From positions 1-47,187 of the forward strand of contig CAUWBF010000012.1 of assembly GCA_963557785.1 (NCBI GenBank): a DNA stretch of 47,187 nucleotides, written 5' to 3'. Of this stretch, positions 6,992 through 15,371 are shown in pieces; position 1 is the stretch's first letter, and every line of letters begins with the position of its first letter. Position numbers and translations under genes: made by a program. This DNA comes from Merdicola sp963557785 (GTDB taxonomy: Bacteria > Bacillota > Clostridia > TANB77 > CAG-508). A model generated the notes under the pieces. It was not told the DNA's origin. It made no database searches and saw only the letters and a list, made by a program, of their open reading frames with translations.

Positions 6992-8431
6992 ATGAAAAAA
7001 TATGATGTAATTGTTGTTGGAATGGGACCAAGTTCTGTATTTTTAGCTTATGAATTAGTAAAACAAGGAAAAAATAAAAATATTTTATTAATAGAAGAAG
7101 GTAAAAGAGTAGAAAAAAGAAATTGCCCAATAGAAAAAATTGGAAAATGTGTTAAATGTAAACCAGTATGCAACATAACAAGCGGATTTTCTGGTGCAGG
7201 AGCATTTTCAGACGGCAAATTATCACTATATAATGAAGAAGATGAAGATATCTATGTAGGAGGAACTTTACAAGAATACATAGGTGTAGAAGAAACAAAA
7301 AAACTAATAGATTATACAGATAGTATATATTTAGACTTTGGAGCTGATCAAAAATTAGAAGGAATAGAATATAAAGAAGAAGTAAAAGAACTATCTAATA
7401 AATCTAAAAAAGAAGGAATTAATTTAATAAGTATACCTATAAGACACTTAGGAACAGAAAAAAGTCATGAATTATATGGAAAGATAGAGAAATATATTGA
7501 AGATAACGGAATAAATCTATTATTTGAAACTTTTGTGGAAGATTTAATAATAGAAGATGGAAAAATTAAAGGTGTAAAAATAAAACCATCTAAAGATATA
7601 GAAAATGAAGAAGCACCTTTAGAAGAAATATATGCTGATAATGTTGTTGTAGCAGTGGGAAGAAAAGGTGCAAACTGGCTAACTAATATGTGTGATAAAC
7701 ACAATATAGCTACAAAGCATGGAACAGTAGATATAGGAATAAGATATGAATTACCAGATAAGGTAATGAAAAAAGTAAATAAATATATGTATGAAGGAAA
7801 ATTTATAGGAAGACCAGAACCTTTTAGAGATAAAGTTAGAACTTTTTGTCAAAACCCAAGTGGATTTGTATCAACAGAGGTTTATGACCAAAATATAACA
7901 TTAGTAAATGGTCATTCATATAAAGATAGAAAAAGTACAAATACAAACTTAGCAATACTAGTATCTCATAATTTTACATATCCATTTAATAAACCAATAG
8001 ATTATGGTAGAAACGTAGCTAAAAATCTAAATGAATTAGGAAATGGAAATGTAGTAGTACAAAGACTAGGAGATATATATAGAGGAAAAAGGACATGGGA
8101 ACATGAATTAAAGAATAATTCAGTAGTTCCAACTTTAGTAGCAGCAGTTCCAGGGGACATTACTTTCGCATTAGGTTATAGAACAATGACTGATATTTTA
8201 CAATTTATAAGAGCAATGGACAAAGTTGTAGAAGGTTTTGCAAATCCAGATAACTTATTATATGGACCAGAAATTAAATTCTATAGTAATAAATTAGATA
8301 TAGATAATAATTTTGAAACAAGCATAAAGGGACTATATTCAATAGGAGATGGTGGAGGAATGACAAGAGGACTTATGATGGCTTCTTGTTCTGGAGTGCA
8401 AATGGCTAGAATTTTAAAAGATAGAATATAA
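6992..8431 (+). CDS. FAD-dependent dehydrogenase of the COG2509 family
   Basis: This 479-residue flavoprotein begins with a classic dinucleotide-binding fold, YDVIVVGMGPSSVFLAYEL (GxGxxS). It then has the family-specific cysteine segment NCPIEKIGKCVKCKPVC (about residues 45-61), followed by SGFSGAGAFSDGKLSL. A second FAD contact, NVVVAVGRKGANWL, and the C-terminal GLYSIGDGGGMTRGLMMASCSG close the FAD site. COG2509 proteins are common in clostridia but their substrate is not established. The Cys cluster may bind a metal or take part in redox chemistry; that is an inference. It follows hslO by 15 nt and precedes a DEAD-box helicase, probably one transcript. Confidence 0.88.
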   Translation: MKKYDVIVVGMGPSSVFLAYELVKQGKNKNILLIEEGKRVEKRNCPIEKIGKCVKCKPVCNITSGFSGAGAFSDGKLSLYNEEDEDIYVGGTLQEYIGVEETKKLIDYTDSIYLDFGADQKLEGIEYKEEVKELSNKSKKEGINLISIPIRHLGTEKSHELYGKIEKYIEDNGINLLFETFVEDLIIEDGKIKGVKIKPSKDIENEEAPLEEIYADNVVVAVGRKGANWLTNMCDKHNIATKHGTVDIGIRYELPDKVMKKVNKYMYEGKFIGRPEPFRDKVRTFCQNPSGFVSTEVYDQNITLVNGHSYKDRKSTNTNLAILVSHNFTYPFNKPIDYGRNVAKNLNELGNGNVVVQRLGDIYRGKRTWEHELKNNSVVPTLVAAVPGDITFALGYRTMTDILQFIRAMDKVVEGFANPDNLLYGPEIKFYSNKLDIDNNFETSIKGLYSIGDGGGMTRGLMMASCSGVQMARILKDRI

Positions 8432-8444
8432 TTAGGAAGGATAT

Positions 8445-8465
8445 ATGACAAAAAATCATAAATAG
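8445..8465 (+). other. Six-codon upstream reading frame (MTKNHK) before the helicase
   Basis: The Shine-Dalgarno site GGAAGG is correctly spaced for the ATG at 8445, not for the helicase ATG at 8469. That first ATG opens six codons, ends in TAG, and is in the same frame as the helicase, whose ATG follows one codon later. Ribosomes could terminate and reinitiate, coupling the two, or the TAG may truncate an older N-terminus. Confidence 0.4.
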
Positions 8466-8468
8466 AAC

Positions 8469-10019
8469 ATGGAAGAAAATAAAATAAAATTTGAAGAATT
8501 TAACTTATCAGAAAAAATAAAAAGAGCATTAAAAGATTGTGGATATATAGATGCAACAGAAATACAACAAAAAGCAATACCAATAGTATTAGAAGGAAAA
8601 GATTTAATAGGACAATCCAAAACAGGAACAGGGAAGACTGCATCATACAGTCTTCCAATGCTTGAAAAAATAGATCCTAAGCTAAAAAAAGTACAAGCTA
8701 TAATATTGTGCCCTACAAGAGAACTTGCAGTTCAAGTAACAGATGAAATAAGAAAATTTAATAAATATCAAGAAGGAATAAAATGCGTTACTATATATGG
8801 TGGGCAAGCAATAGAAAATCAAATAAAATCTGTAAAAGCTGGAGCACAAATAGTTATTGGAACTCCAGGGAGAGTTATAGATCATATAAATAGAAAAACA
8901 TTAAAATTAGCTAATGTAAAAATAGTTATATTAGATGAAGCTGACGAAATGCTAAATATGGGATTTGAAGAAGATATAAGAACTATCTTAGATGAAGTAC
9001 CTGAGAATAGGCAAACATTACTATTCTCTGCGACAATGAGCAAAAGAATATTAGAAATAGCAAAAAAATACTTAAATAATCCTAAAAACATAAAAATAAA
9101 AGCAGAAGAATTAACAGTAAATAATATAGAGCAAGAAATAATAACAGTTAAATCTAATATGAAAGATGAAGCAACAATGCGTCTTATAGATGTATATAAT
9201 CCAAATAAAGCAATAGTATTTTGCAATACTAAGAAAAAAGTTGATGATTTAATAGAAAAGCTAAAGTCAAAAGGATATAAAGCAGAAGGACTACATGGAG
9301 ATATAAAACAATCCCAAAGAGAAAGAATAATGAAAAGGGTAAAAAAAGGAGAATTAAAAATATTAATTGCAACAGATGTAGCAGCTAGAGGATTAGATAT
9401 AGATGGATTAGATTTAGTTATTAATTATGATATACCTCAAGAAGAGGAATATTATGTACATAGAATAGGAAGAACAGGAAGAAACGGAAATGTTGGAAAG
9501 GCATTTACTTTTGTTGTAGGAAAAGAAAGAAATAAAATATTAGATATACAAAAATATGCAAAAATAAAAATAAAAGAGGGTAAAATTCCAACATTAGAAG
9601 AAGTTAATATCAAAAAGAATATGGAAATAGTAAATCGAATAACTTCTATAATTGATAATAATGAGTATAAAAACGAAAAAATATTTGAAAAATTAGTAAA
9701 AACATATTCAGCAGAAAATATAGCAAAAGCATTAATAACAATATATACAAACAATCAAATTGAAGAAGAATGTGAATTAAATAAAAAAGTAAAACTATTT
9801 TTAAATTTAGGAAAGAAAGATAATATAAAGGCAAAAGATATAGTAGGAAGCTTTGCAGCAAATACAGCAGTATCAAGTGAAGATATAGGAAAGATAAATG
9901 TATTAGATAAATTTTCCTTTGTAGAAGTACCAGAAAAATATGCAAGAGAAATATTAGCAGGTATGAAAGACAAAAAAATTAAAGGAAAAGATGTAAATAT
10001 AGAAATAGCAAATTCATAA
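8469..10019 (+). CDS. DEAD-box ATP-dependent RNA helicase with DbpA-type RNA-binding domain
   Basis: The enzyme unwinds short RNA duplexes using ATP and is likely involved in ribosome assembly and mRNA turnover. All helicase motifs are present in 516 residues: the Q motif (EFNLSEKIKRAL...TEIQQKAIP), SKTGTGKTASY, PTRELAVQV, VILDEADEMLNMGF, FSATMS, ATDVAARGLDI and YYVHRIGRTGRNG. The last ~75 residues form the DbpA/YxiN-like RNA-binding domain (LFLNLGKKDNIKAKDIVGSF), typical of Firmicute DeaD/CshA/DbpA relatives. There is no RGG tail. It could be named cshA, deaD or dbpA, so no symbol is given. Its own ATG lacks a well-placed ribosome-binding site and probably depends on the six-codon frame upstream. 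Confidence 0.96.
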   Translation: MEENKIKFEEFNLSEKIKRALKDCGYIDATEIQQKAIPIVLEGKDLIGQSKTGTGKTASYSLPMLEKIDPKLKKVQAIILCPTRELAVQVTDEIRKFNKYQEGIKCVTIYGGQAIENQIKSVKAGAQIVIGTPGRVIDHINRKTLKLANVKIVILDEADEMLNMGFEEDIRTILDEVPENRQTLLFSATMSKRILEIAKKYLNNPKNIKIKAEELTVNNIEQEIITVKSNMKDEATMRLIDVYNPNKAIVFCNTKKKVDDLIEKLKSKGYKAEGLHGDIKQSQRERIMKRVKKGELKILIATDVAARGLDIDGLDLVINYDIPQEEEYYVHRIGRTGRNGNVGKAFTFVVGKERNKILDIQKYAKIKIKEGKIPTLEEVNIKKNMEIVNRITSIIDNNEYKNEKIFEKLVKTYSAENIAKALITIYTNNQIEEECELNKKVKLFLNLGKKDNIKAKDIVGSFAANTAVSSEDIGKINVLDKFSFVEVPEKYAREILAGMKDKKIKGKDVNIEIANS

Positions 10020-10085
10020 ATCGTGAATAATATTACAGCAAATAAAGATAATAAATTATAAATCTATTTAAGAAGGTAATTTATA

Positions 10086-10334
10086 ATGAAAATATCTTGT
10101 ATAAAATCAAATAAAGATAATGAAAGCTTTAGCTTTTTCAAAGGAATAGGTTGTAATATAGTAGAATTATCAGATTTAGAAAATGTAGATAATGAAATTA
10201 GTAATTTAATAAATGAAAAATATAGAACTATTATACTTTCTAATGATGTTGCTGGATTTTCAGAAGATATTATAAAAAAATATAAGAATCAAGAAGATAT
10301 AAATATTATAATAGCACCACGAAAAAGTGAATAG
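10086..10334 (+). CDS. Small protein resembling V/A-type ATPase subunit F
   Basis: This 82-residue protein has the alternating beta-alpha pattern of V/A-ATPase subunit F: an N-terminal strand MKISCIK, a GIGCNIVELSD turn-strand, a helix ending in NLINEKYRTIILSNDVA, and a last strand INIIIAPRK. In subunit F the corresponding region reads like IIFITEELA followed by PVIVPIP. No other ATPase genes are nearby, so if the similarity is real it is an orphan used for something else. It has a good ribosome-binding site (AGAAGG) and lies 41 nt before yyaC. It may simply be a small Rossmann-like protein; I am unsure of the family. Confidence 0.5.
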   Translation: MKISCIKSNKDNESFSFFKGIGCNIVELSDLENVDNEISNLINEKYRTIILSNDVAGFSEDIIKKYKNQEDINIIIAPRKSE

Positions 10335-10375
10335 TAAGAAAAAATTAGCATATACTTTTCATATTGGAGGGAATA

Positions 10376-10918
10376 ATGACCGAATATGAGAAAAAATATG
10401 CTAATTTTTTATATAAATTTTCAAAAATAATAAGAGATTATCAAATAAATAATTATTCTAAAATAGTATTTTTATGCATAGGAACATCCAGCGTAGTAGG
10501 AGATTCTTTTGGACCACTTGTTGGAAAAAAACTTAAAGAAAAAATTAAAAAACAAAATATTTTAGTCTTAGGGGATTTGAAAGATAATATTAGTGCACTA
10601 AACATAGAAAAAAGAGTGAATAACATAAAAGAAAAATGTAGTAATCCACTAATAATTGCAATAGATGCAGCGCTTTCTAGAAAAGAAGATATAGGAAAAA
10701 TAAAGGTATATCCATATGGAATAAAAATAAGAAATGCTTTAGAGAAGAATGAAAATAAAATAGGAAACTTAAGTATAAAAGCAATAGTAGCTAATGATAA
10801 TAAAGAATCTATAGAAAATTATCAAGAATTAAAAAATACGCCACTTTCTAGAATAGAGTATTTATCACAAATAACAGCAGATGGAATAAATACTGTAATT
10901 AATGATAGTAATGTATAA
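10376..10918 (+). CDS. yyaC: Sporulation protein YyaC (DUF1256 family)
   Basis: YyaC proteins are found in spore-formers and are thought to be related to spore protease (GPR-like) folds; their precise function is not settled. The family core is visible: VFLCIGTSSVVGDSFGPLVG (about residues 28-47), ILVLGDLKDNISALN, then PLIIAIDAALSRKEDIGKI with the conserved Asp, and a C-terminal GNLSIKAIVAN. The start is taken as the ATG at 10376, because the GGAGGG ribosome-binding site sits only 6 nt before it; an in-frame TTG at 10364 would overlap that site. The downstream neighbours spoIVFA-like and spoIVFB support a sporulation role. Confidence 0.8.
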   Translation: MTEYEKKYANFLYKFSKIIRDYQINNYSKIVFLCIGTSSVVGDSFGPLVGKKLKEKIKKQNILVLGDLKDNISALNIEKRVNNIKEKCSNPLIIAIDAALSRKEDIGKIKVYPYGIKIRNALEKNENKIGNLSIKAIVANDNKESIENYQELKNTPLSRIEYLSQITADGINTVINDSNV

Positions 10919-10973
10919 ATTTCATAAAATTGGAAATAATTTATATAATAATTAATTTTCTAGGAGGATATAA

Positions 10974-11303
10974 ATGAATACTGAAGTTATGAAAAATATG
11001 GTTGTTATAAAAAATTTACCATCTAATATGATAGAAGAAGCATTTGTAATTCTAAAACCAAATTTAAAAGTTAAAGAACTAGATACTATAAAAACGGATA
11101 GAAAAGGTTATAATACAAATAAAGAAGACTATGTGATAAAAGAAGCGGAATTATTAGTATCTGAATACATTTCTAAAATAGAAAAGGGAGAGAATATAAG
11201 AAAAAACAATTTAATGGAAAGAAAATATAAAAAGCTAAAAAAAGTGACAGTATTTAGTTTAATGTTTTCAATTATATGTTTAATAGTAAATATAATTTTC
11301 TAA
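10974..11303 (+). CDS. Small tail-anchored membrane protein, unknown
   Basis: The 109-residue product has a charged cytoplasmic part of about 85 residues, rich in Lys and Glu, and one C-terminal hydrophobic segment (FSLMFSIICLIVNIIF) that ends the protein. This is the topology of a tail-anchored membrane protein. No motif is recognised. A good ribosome-binding site (AGGAGG, 7 nt) supports it. It lies between yyaC and the spoIVFA-like gene, so a sporulation role is possible but is only inferred from position. Confidence 0.6.
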   Translation: MNTEVMKNMVVIKNLPSNMIEEAFVILKPNLKVKELDTIKTDRKGYNTNKEDYVIKEAELLVSEYISKIEKGENIRKNNLMERKYKKLKKVTVFSLMFSIICLIVNIIF

Positions 11304-11313
11304 AATAATAAGT

Positions 11314-11342
11314 TCATAAAACATTTCTGACCGGCATATATT
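11314..11342 (+). promoter_or_regulatory. Candidate sigma-E-type sporulation promoter before spoIVFA/spoIVFB
   Basis: A -10-like CATATATT (11335-11342; consensus CATACA-T type) has a -35-like TCATAAA 14 nt upstream. In Bacillus the spoIVF operon is transcribed by sigma-E in the mother cell, which fits. The -35 is a weak match. Confidence 0.35.
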
Positions 11343-11376
11343 GTATAAATATTACCAAGGAAGAGGTGTTTTTTTA

Positions 11377-12283
11377 TTGGAAAGAACATTAACTGCAGAA
11401 GAAAGAATTAGAAGAGCAGAAGAAATATATAACAAGAGGAAAATGCAAAATTTAGGAGTTAGATTAACAGCGAATTCAACTAATAATGGAACAAAACCAG
11501 ACTATAAACTTCTAAAAAGAATGGGATTGCAAATATTAATATGTATTATGATTTATATCATATTCTATATGATTCAAAATACAAATTACATATTTTCTAC
11601 AGATGTAATTAATAAAACAAAAGAGATATTGTCATATGATATTAATTTTGAAAAAGTATTTAATAATTTGAGTAGTTATCTTGATGAAATAATTAATTTT
11701 AATAGTGAAGAAAAAGAGAAAGAAACTGTAAAAACAGAAGAACAGCTAAATGAAGAAAATAATAATCAGGAAAGTAAAACAGAGGAAAACCCTATAACAG
11801 AAGAAAATATAGGTGGTGCAGATAATTTACAAAACACAGAAAATCAAAATGAAGAGCTATCTCAAATGGAAATAGATGCAAATTATATAAAAAGTAAATA
11901 TAAATTAATAAAACCAATACAAGGAACAATAACTTCAAGATATGGACTAAGAAATCCAACAACAGTATCTGTTCCAAAAAATCATACAGGAATAGATATT
12001 GCAGCAAACACAGGAACAGTAATTTATGCTGCATTAGATGGAATTGTAAAAATAGCATCGTCAGAAGGTGATTATGGAAATCATTTAAGGATAGAAAAAG
12101 ATGATATTGCTATATATTATGCACATTGTAGCAAATTATATGTAGGAGAAGGACAAGAAATAAAGCAAGGAGATGCAATAGCAGAAGTAGGATCAAGCCG
12201 GAAATGCTACAGGTCCACATTTACATTTTGAATTAAGAAGAGAAGAAAGATATGTAGATCCAGATTTAATAATGGAATTTTAA
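11377..12283 (+). pseudogene. spoIVFA: SpoIVFA-like membrane-anchored M23 (LytM) protein, frameshifted near the 3' end
   Basis: In Bacillus, SpoIVFA is a mother-cell membrane protein that holds and inhibits the SpoIVFB protease during pro-sigma-K activation. Here a cytoplasmic N-terminus is followed by one membrane segment (LLKRMGLQILICIMIYIIF), a ~90-residue acidic linker rich in Glu/Asn, and an M23 domain with RYGLRNP and HTGIDIAA (metal-binding His and Asp). One extra C at 12198-12199 shifts the frame, so the unbroken reading ends at 12231 and loses the last part. Dropping one C restores GNATGPHLHFELRREE and a stop at 12281-12283, 11 nt before spoIVFB. The start is taken as TTG 11377, correctly spaced from AGAGGTG. 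It could be a sequencing error or a real mutation. Confidence 0.78.
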
Positions 12284-12294
12284 ATGGAGGAAAT

Positions 12295-12975
12295 ATGAGA
12301 ATAAAAATAAATTTAAAAATTTTTATATTTATAGCAATATTCTTAATTACAGGTCAAATAAAAATATATGGAATATTGATGTTTTTTGCATTTATTCATG
12401 AGCTAGGACATTTGATAGCAGGACTTGTAATGAAGTTTAAGCCAAATTCTTTAAAGATTATGCCAATGGGAATATCAATAAATTTTGACATTTTACCACA
12501 AGAATATAATACAAAAGTATTAAACGGAAATTTACTAAAATTGAAAAAAATATTTATAGCAATAGCTGGTCCATTAGCCAATGTAATAATTATTTTAATA
12601 ATGTTATTAATAAAGGGAAAAATAGATGAGCAAACCAGAATACTATATATATATTCTAATTTTTTAATTGCAATATTTAATCTAATACCAATATATCCAT
12701 TAGACGGAGGAAGAATATTAAAAGGAATAATAAGCTTAAGATTAGGACATTTAGAGTCTATAAAACTTACAAACAAAGTATCTAATATTTGCATAGTTAT
12801 GCTAACTGCAATTTCAAGTATAGCAATATATTATTACAAAAATATAGCTATCTTATTTATAATTACATATCTATGGACACTTATTATTATTCAAAATAAA
12901 AGGTATAATATGAAAATGAATATGTATAAAATTCTAGAAAAAGAAAAAAATATTGAGAATAAAATAAAAAAGTAG
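12295..12975 (+). CDS. spoIVFB: SpoIVFB-type site-2 (M50) intramembrane metalloprotease
   Basis: SpoIVFB cleaves membrane-bound pro-sigma-K in the mother cell during spore formation. The 226-residue polytopic protein has the zinc motif HELGH (in FIHELGHLIAGL, residues 34-45). It also has the second metal motif in NLIPIYPLDGGRILKG (about residues 131-146), set in hydrophobic helices. The short length and the lack of PDZ or CBS domains fit SpoIVFB rather than RseP. The segment AIAGPLANVIIILI is the usual membrane motif of the family. It follows the SpoIVFA-like gene by 11 nt, the classical pairing. No SpoIVFA/BofA-independent activity can be judged. A mother-cell sigma factor probably drives both. 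Confidence 0.85.
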   Translation: MRIKINLKIFIFIAIFLITGQIKIYGILMFFAFIHELGHLIAGLVMKFKPNSLKIMPMGISINFDILPQEYNTKVLNGNLLKLKKIFIAIAGPLANVIIILIMLLIKGKIDEQTRILYIYSNFLIAIFNLIPIYPLDGGRILKGIISLRLGHLESIKLTNKVSNICIVMLTAISSIAIYYYKNIAILFIITYLWTLIIIQNKRYNMKMNMYKILEKEKNIENKIKK

Positions 12976-13088
12976 TAAAATGTATAAAAAGTCTGATATA
13001 ACTATAATTCAAAAAGAAGTCACAGTAAAGACACAAAAATATAATATAATAAGCATTAATTATAGCAATGAAAGGAAGAATAACTGTT

Positions 13089-13763
13089 ATGAATAATACA
13101 GTATTAATTGTTGATGATGAATCTAGAATGAGAAAATTAATTAAAGATTTTTTAATGCAAAAAGGATATTCTACACTAGAAGCAGAAGATGGAGAAAAAG
13201 CATTAGAAGTATTTAACCAAAATTCTAAGAAAATAGATATTATCTTACTTGATGTTATGATGCCAAAATTGGATGGCTGGTCTGTACTTCGACAAATAAG
13301 ACAAGAATCTAAAGTGCCAATAATAATGTTAACAGCCAGAGGAGAAGAACAAGATGAATTATTTGGATTTGAACTTGGAGTAGATGAATACATATCTAAA
13401 CCATTTAGTCCTAAAATACTAGTAGCAAGAGTAGAAGCTATTTTAAAAAGAGTAAATGGTAATGCAAGTGAAGTAAAAGATTTTGGTGGAATAGTTATAG
13501 ATCCAGAAGGAAGAACTGTAAAAATAGATGGCAAACAAATAGATATGAGTTTAAGAGAATATGAATTATTAAAATATTTAGTAGATAATGAAAATATCGC
13601 ACTATCTAGAGATAAAATATTGAACAATGTATGGAATTACGATTATTATGGAGATTCAAGAACTATAGATAGTCATATAAAAAAGATTAGACACAAATTA
13701 GGAAAAAAAGGAAAATATATTGAAACAATAAGAGGTATAGGATATAAATTCGAGGTAAAATAG
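13089..13763 (+). CDS. OmpR/PhoB-family response regulator
   Basis: A receiver domain (residues ~4-115) has the acidic pair in VLIVDDE, phosphoacceptor Asp55 in ILLDVMMPKLDG, the conserved Thr in IMLTARGE and Lys in YISKPFSP. A C-terminal winged-helix domain carries SLREYELLKYLV, RTIDSHIKKIRHKLG and IRGIGYKFE. It controls transcription when phosphorylated by the histidine kinase encoded 12 nt downstream. The start is set at ATG 13089, 10 nt after AAAGGAAG; the in-frame ATG at 13068 would precede that site. A pair of overlapping TATAAT hexamers lies at 13040-13050, but no good -35 was found. The signal and target genes are unknown. Confidence 0.94.
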   Translation: MNNTVLIVDDESRMRKLIKDFLMQKGYSTLEAEDGEKALEVFNQNSKKIDIILLDVMMPKLDGWSVLRQIRQESKVPIIMLTARGEEQDELFGFELGVDEYISKPFSPKILVARVEAILKRVNGNASEVKDFGGIVIDPEGRTVKIDGKQIDMSLREYELLKYLVDNENIALSRDKILNNVWNYDYYGDSRTIDSHIKKIRHKLGKKGKYIETIRGIGYKFEVK

Positions 13764-13775
13764 TTGGAGGATTAG

Positions 13776-15281
13776 ATGAAAAAGCCAAACTTAAAACTTA
13801 ATTCTGTACGTATAAGATTATTTTTAACTTTAGGAATAGCAGTTATATTAATAATATTATTTTTAATCATATTAAACAATGTAATCTTAGAAACATTTTA
13901 TATATATTCTAAAAGAAATACATTGATTAGTGTATATAAAACAGTAAATAGTTTTTATAATGAACCAAGTAAAAATATAAATATAGAAGAAGAATTAAGC
14001 AAGATAGCAATAAAATATAATTTTGATTTATTATTAAAAACAGATACAGGAATAAGTGTATATACGACGGATAAAGATTTATTTTCAACAATAGACGAAA
14101 TAAATTCAATGTCAAAAAATATAATAACAGATAAAAAAGATATTTTGTATATAGATAGAAATATTAATATAAAGAAAATAAAAGATGACAATGGAATACT
14201 GAGTTATGTGTTGCTATCTGGAAATTTAGATAATGGATATAAGCTTTATGTTAGAATTCCAATTTCATCAATAAAAGAAAGTGTAAAAATATCAAATAAT
14301 TTTTTATATCTTATTGGAAGTGTAACAATAATTATTGCAGCTGTTATAATATCTTATATTTCGAAAAGATTTACAGAACCAATATTAGAATTAAATAAAA
14401 TAGCAAATAATATGTCCAAATTAGATTTTAGTCAAAAGTATAAGTTAAAAGATACTAATGATGAAATTGATAATTTAGGGAAAAGTATTAATACTATGTC
14501 TGATAAGCTAGAAAAGACAATAAAGCAGTTAAGAAATAATAATATAGAACTAGAAAAAGATATAGAGGAAAAATCGAAAATTAATGAAATGAGAACACAA
14601 TTTATATCAGATGTATCTCATGAATTAAAAACTCCAATAGCGCTAATACAGGGATATGCAGAAGGATTAGTTGAAAATGTAAATACAGATGAAGAGAGTA
14701 AGCAATTTTATGCAGATGTGATATTAGATGAAGCAAACAAAATGGACAAACTGGTTAAACAATTATTAGAACTTACAAAACTTGAATATGGAAAAAGAGA
14801 GTTTAACAATAGTAATTTTAATATAGTAGAACTAGTCGCAGAGATAATAAGAAAATCTAAGGTTATGCTAGAAGAAAAAAATATAGAAGTAAGAATAAAT
14901 GCTATAAAAGATTATGTAGTTTATGCTGATGAATTTTATATAGAACAAGTAATAACAAATTATTTAACAAATGCAATTAAAAATTCAGAAAGTATTAATA
15001 ATGAAAAGTATATCGAAATAAAAATCTATGAAAATAAAGATAAAATTAGAATAGCCGTATTTAATACAGGTGAAAAAATAGAAGAAGAAAATTTAAATAG
15101 AATATGGAATAGATTTTATAAAGTAGATAGCTCAAGACATAGAGATGATGGAGGAACAGGCATAGGACTTTCATTAGTTAAAGCTATAATGAATAATTAC
15201 CAAAACCTATATGGTGTTGAAAATAAATATAATGGTGTTGAATTTTATTTTGAATTAAATAAAGGAGAAACAATAGAATAA
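13776..15281 (+). CDS. Membrane sensor histidine kinase (HAMP-HisKA-HATPase)
   Basis: The 501-residue kinase has two membrane segments (about residues 13-36 and 170-195) enclosing a ~135-residue extracytoplasmic sensor, then a HAMP linker (FTEPILELNKIANNMSKLDF). The HisKA domain has phospho-acceptor His282 in DVSHELKTPIALIQGYAEGL, and the ATPase domain shows the N box (NYLTNAIKNS), G1-like VFNTGEKI and G2 GGTGIGLSLVKAI. It phosphorylates the regulator encoded immediately upstream. It is probably co-transcribed and ends at a strong terminator. The sensor domain matches no fold I recognise, so the stimulus is unknown; a cell-envelope signal is common for this class. Confidence 0.94.
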   Translation: MKKPNLKLNSVRIRLFLTLGIAVILIILFLIILNNVILETFYIYSKRNTLISVYKTVNSFYNEPSKNINIEEELSKIAIKYNFDLLLKTDTGISVYTTDKDLFSTIDEINSMSKNIITDKKDILYIDRNINIKKIKDDNGILSYVLLSGNLDNGYKLYVRIPISSIKESVKISNNFLYLIGSVTIIIAAVIISYISKRFTEPILELNKIANNMSKLDFSQKYKLKDTNDEIDNLGKSINTMSDKLEKTIKQLRNNNIELEKDIEEKSKINEMRTQFISDVSHELKTPIALIQGYAEGLVENVNTDEESKQFYADVILDEANKMDKLVKQLLELTKLEYGKREFNNSNFNIVELVAEIIRKSKVMLEEKNIEVRINAIKDYVVYADEFYIEQVITNYLTNAIKNSESINNEKYIEIKIYENKDKIRIAVFNTGEKIEEENLNRIWNRFYKVDSSRHRDDGGTGIGLSLVKAIMNNYQNLYGVENKYNGVEFYFELNKGETIE

Positions 15282-15288
15282 TGTAGAA

Positions 15289-15326
15289 AATAGTCGATGA
15301 AAAATTGTTTACATCGACTATTTTTT
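15289..15326 (+). terminator. Intrinsic terminator of the two-component operon
   Basis: An 11-bp stem, AATAGTCGATG with CATCGACTATT, is followed by a T-run, 8 nt after the kinase stop. Confidence 0.9.
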
Positions 15327-15371
15327 ATTGTAATATAAAAATGTGCACTAAAGGTAGGTGAGTTATATGAA

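Noticed and set aside
8463..8465. TAG before the helicase as a recoded sense codon
   Set aside because: Several genes in the window end in TAG (for example at 4689, 17241 and 35203) and no gene core contains an in-frame TAG.
10086..10334. Start of a V-type ATPase operon
   Set aside because: No other ATPase subunit gene is within the window; the next gene is yyaC.
13040..13050. Overlapping TATAAT hexamers before the response regulator as a firm promoter
   Set aside because: No -35 better than 3 of 6 lies at 16-18 nt, and TATAAT is frequent by chance in this DNA.
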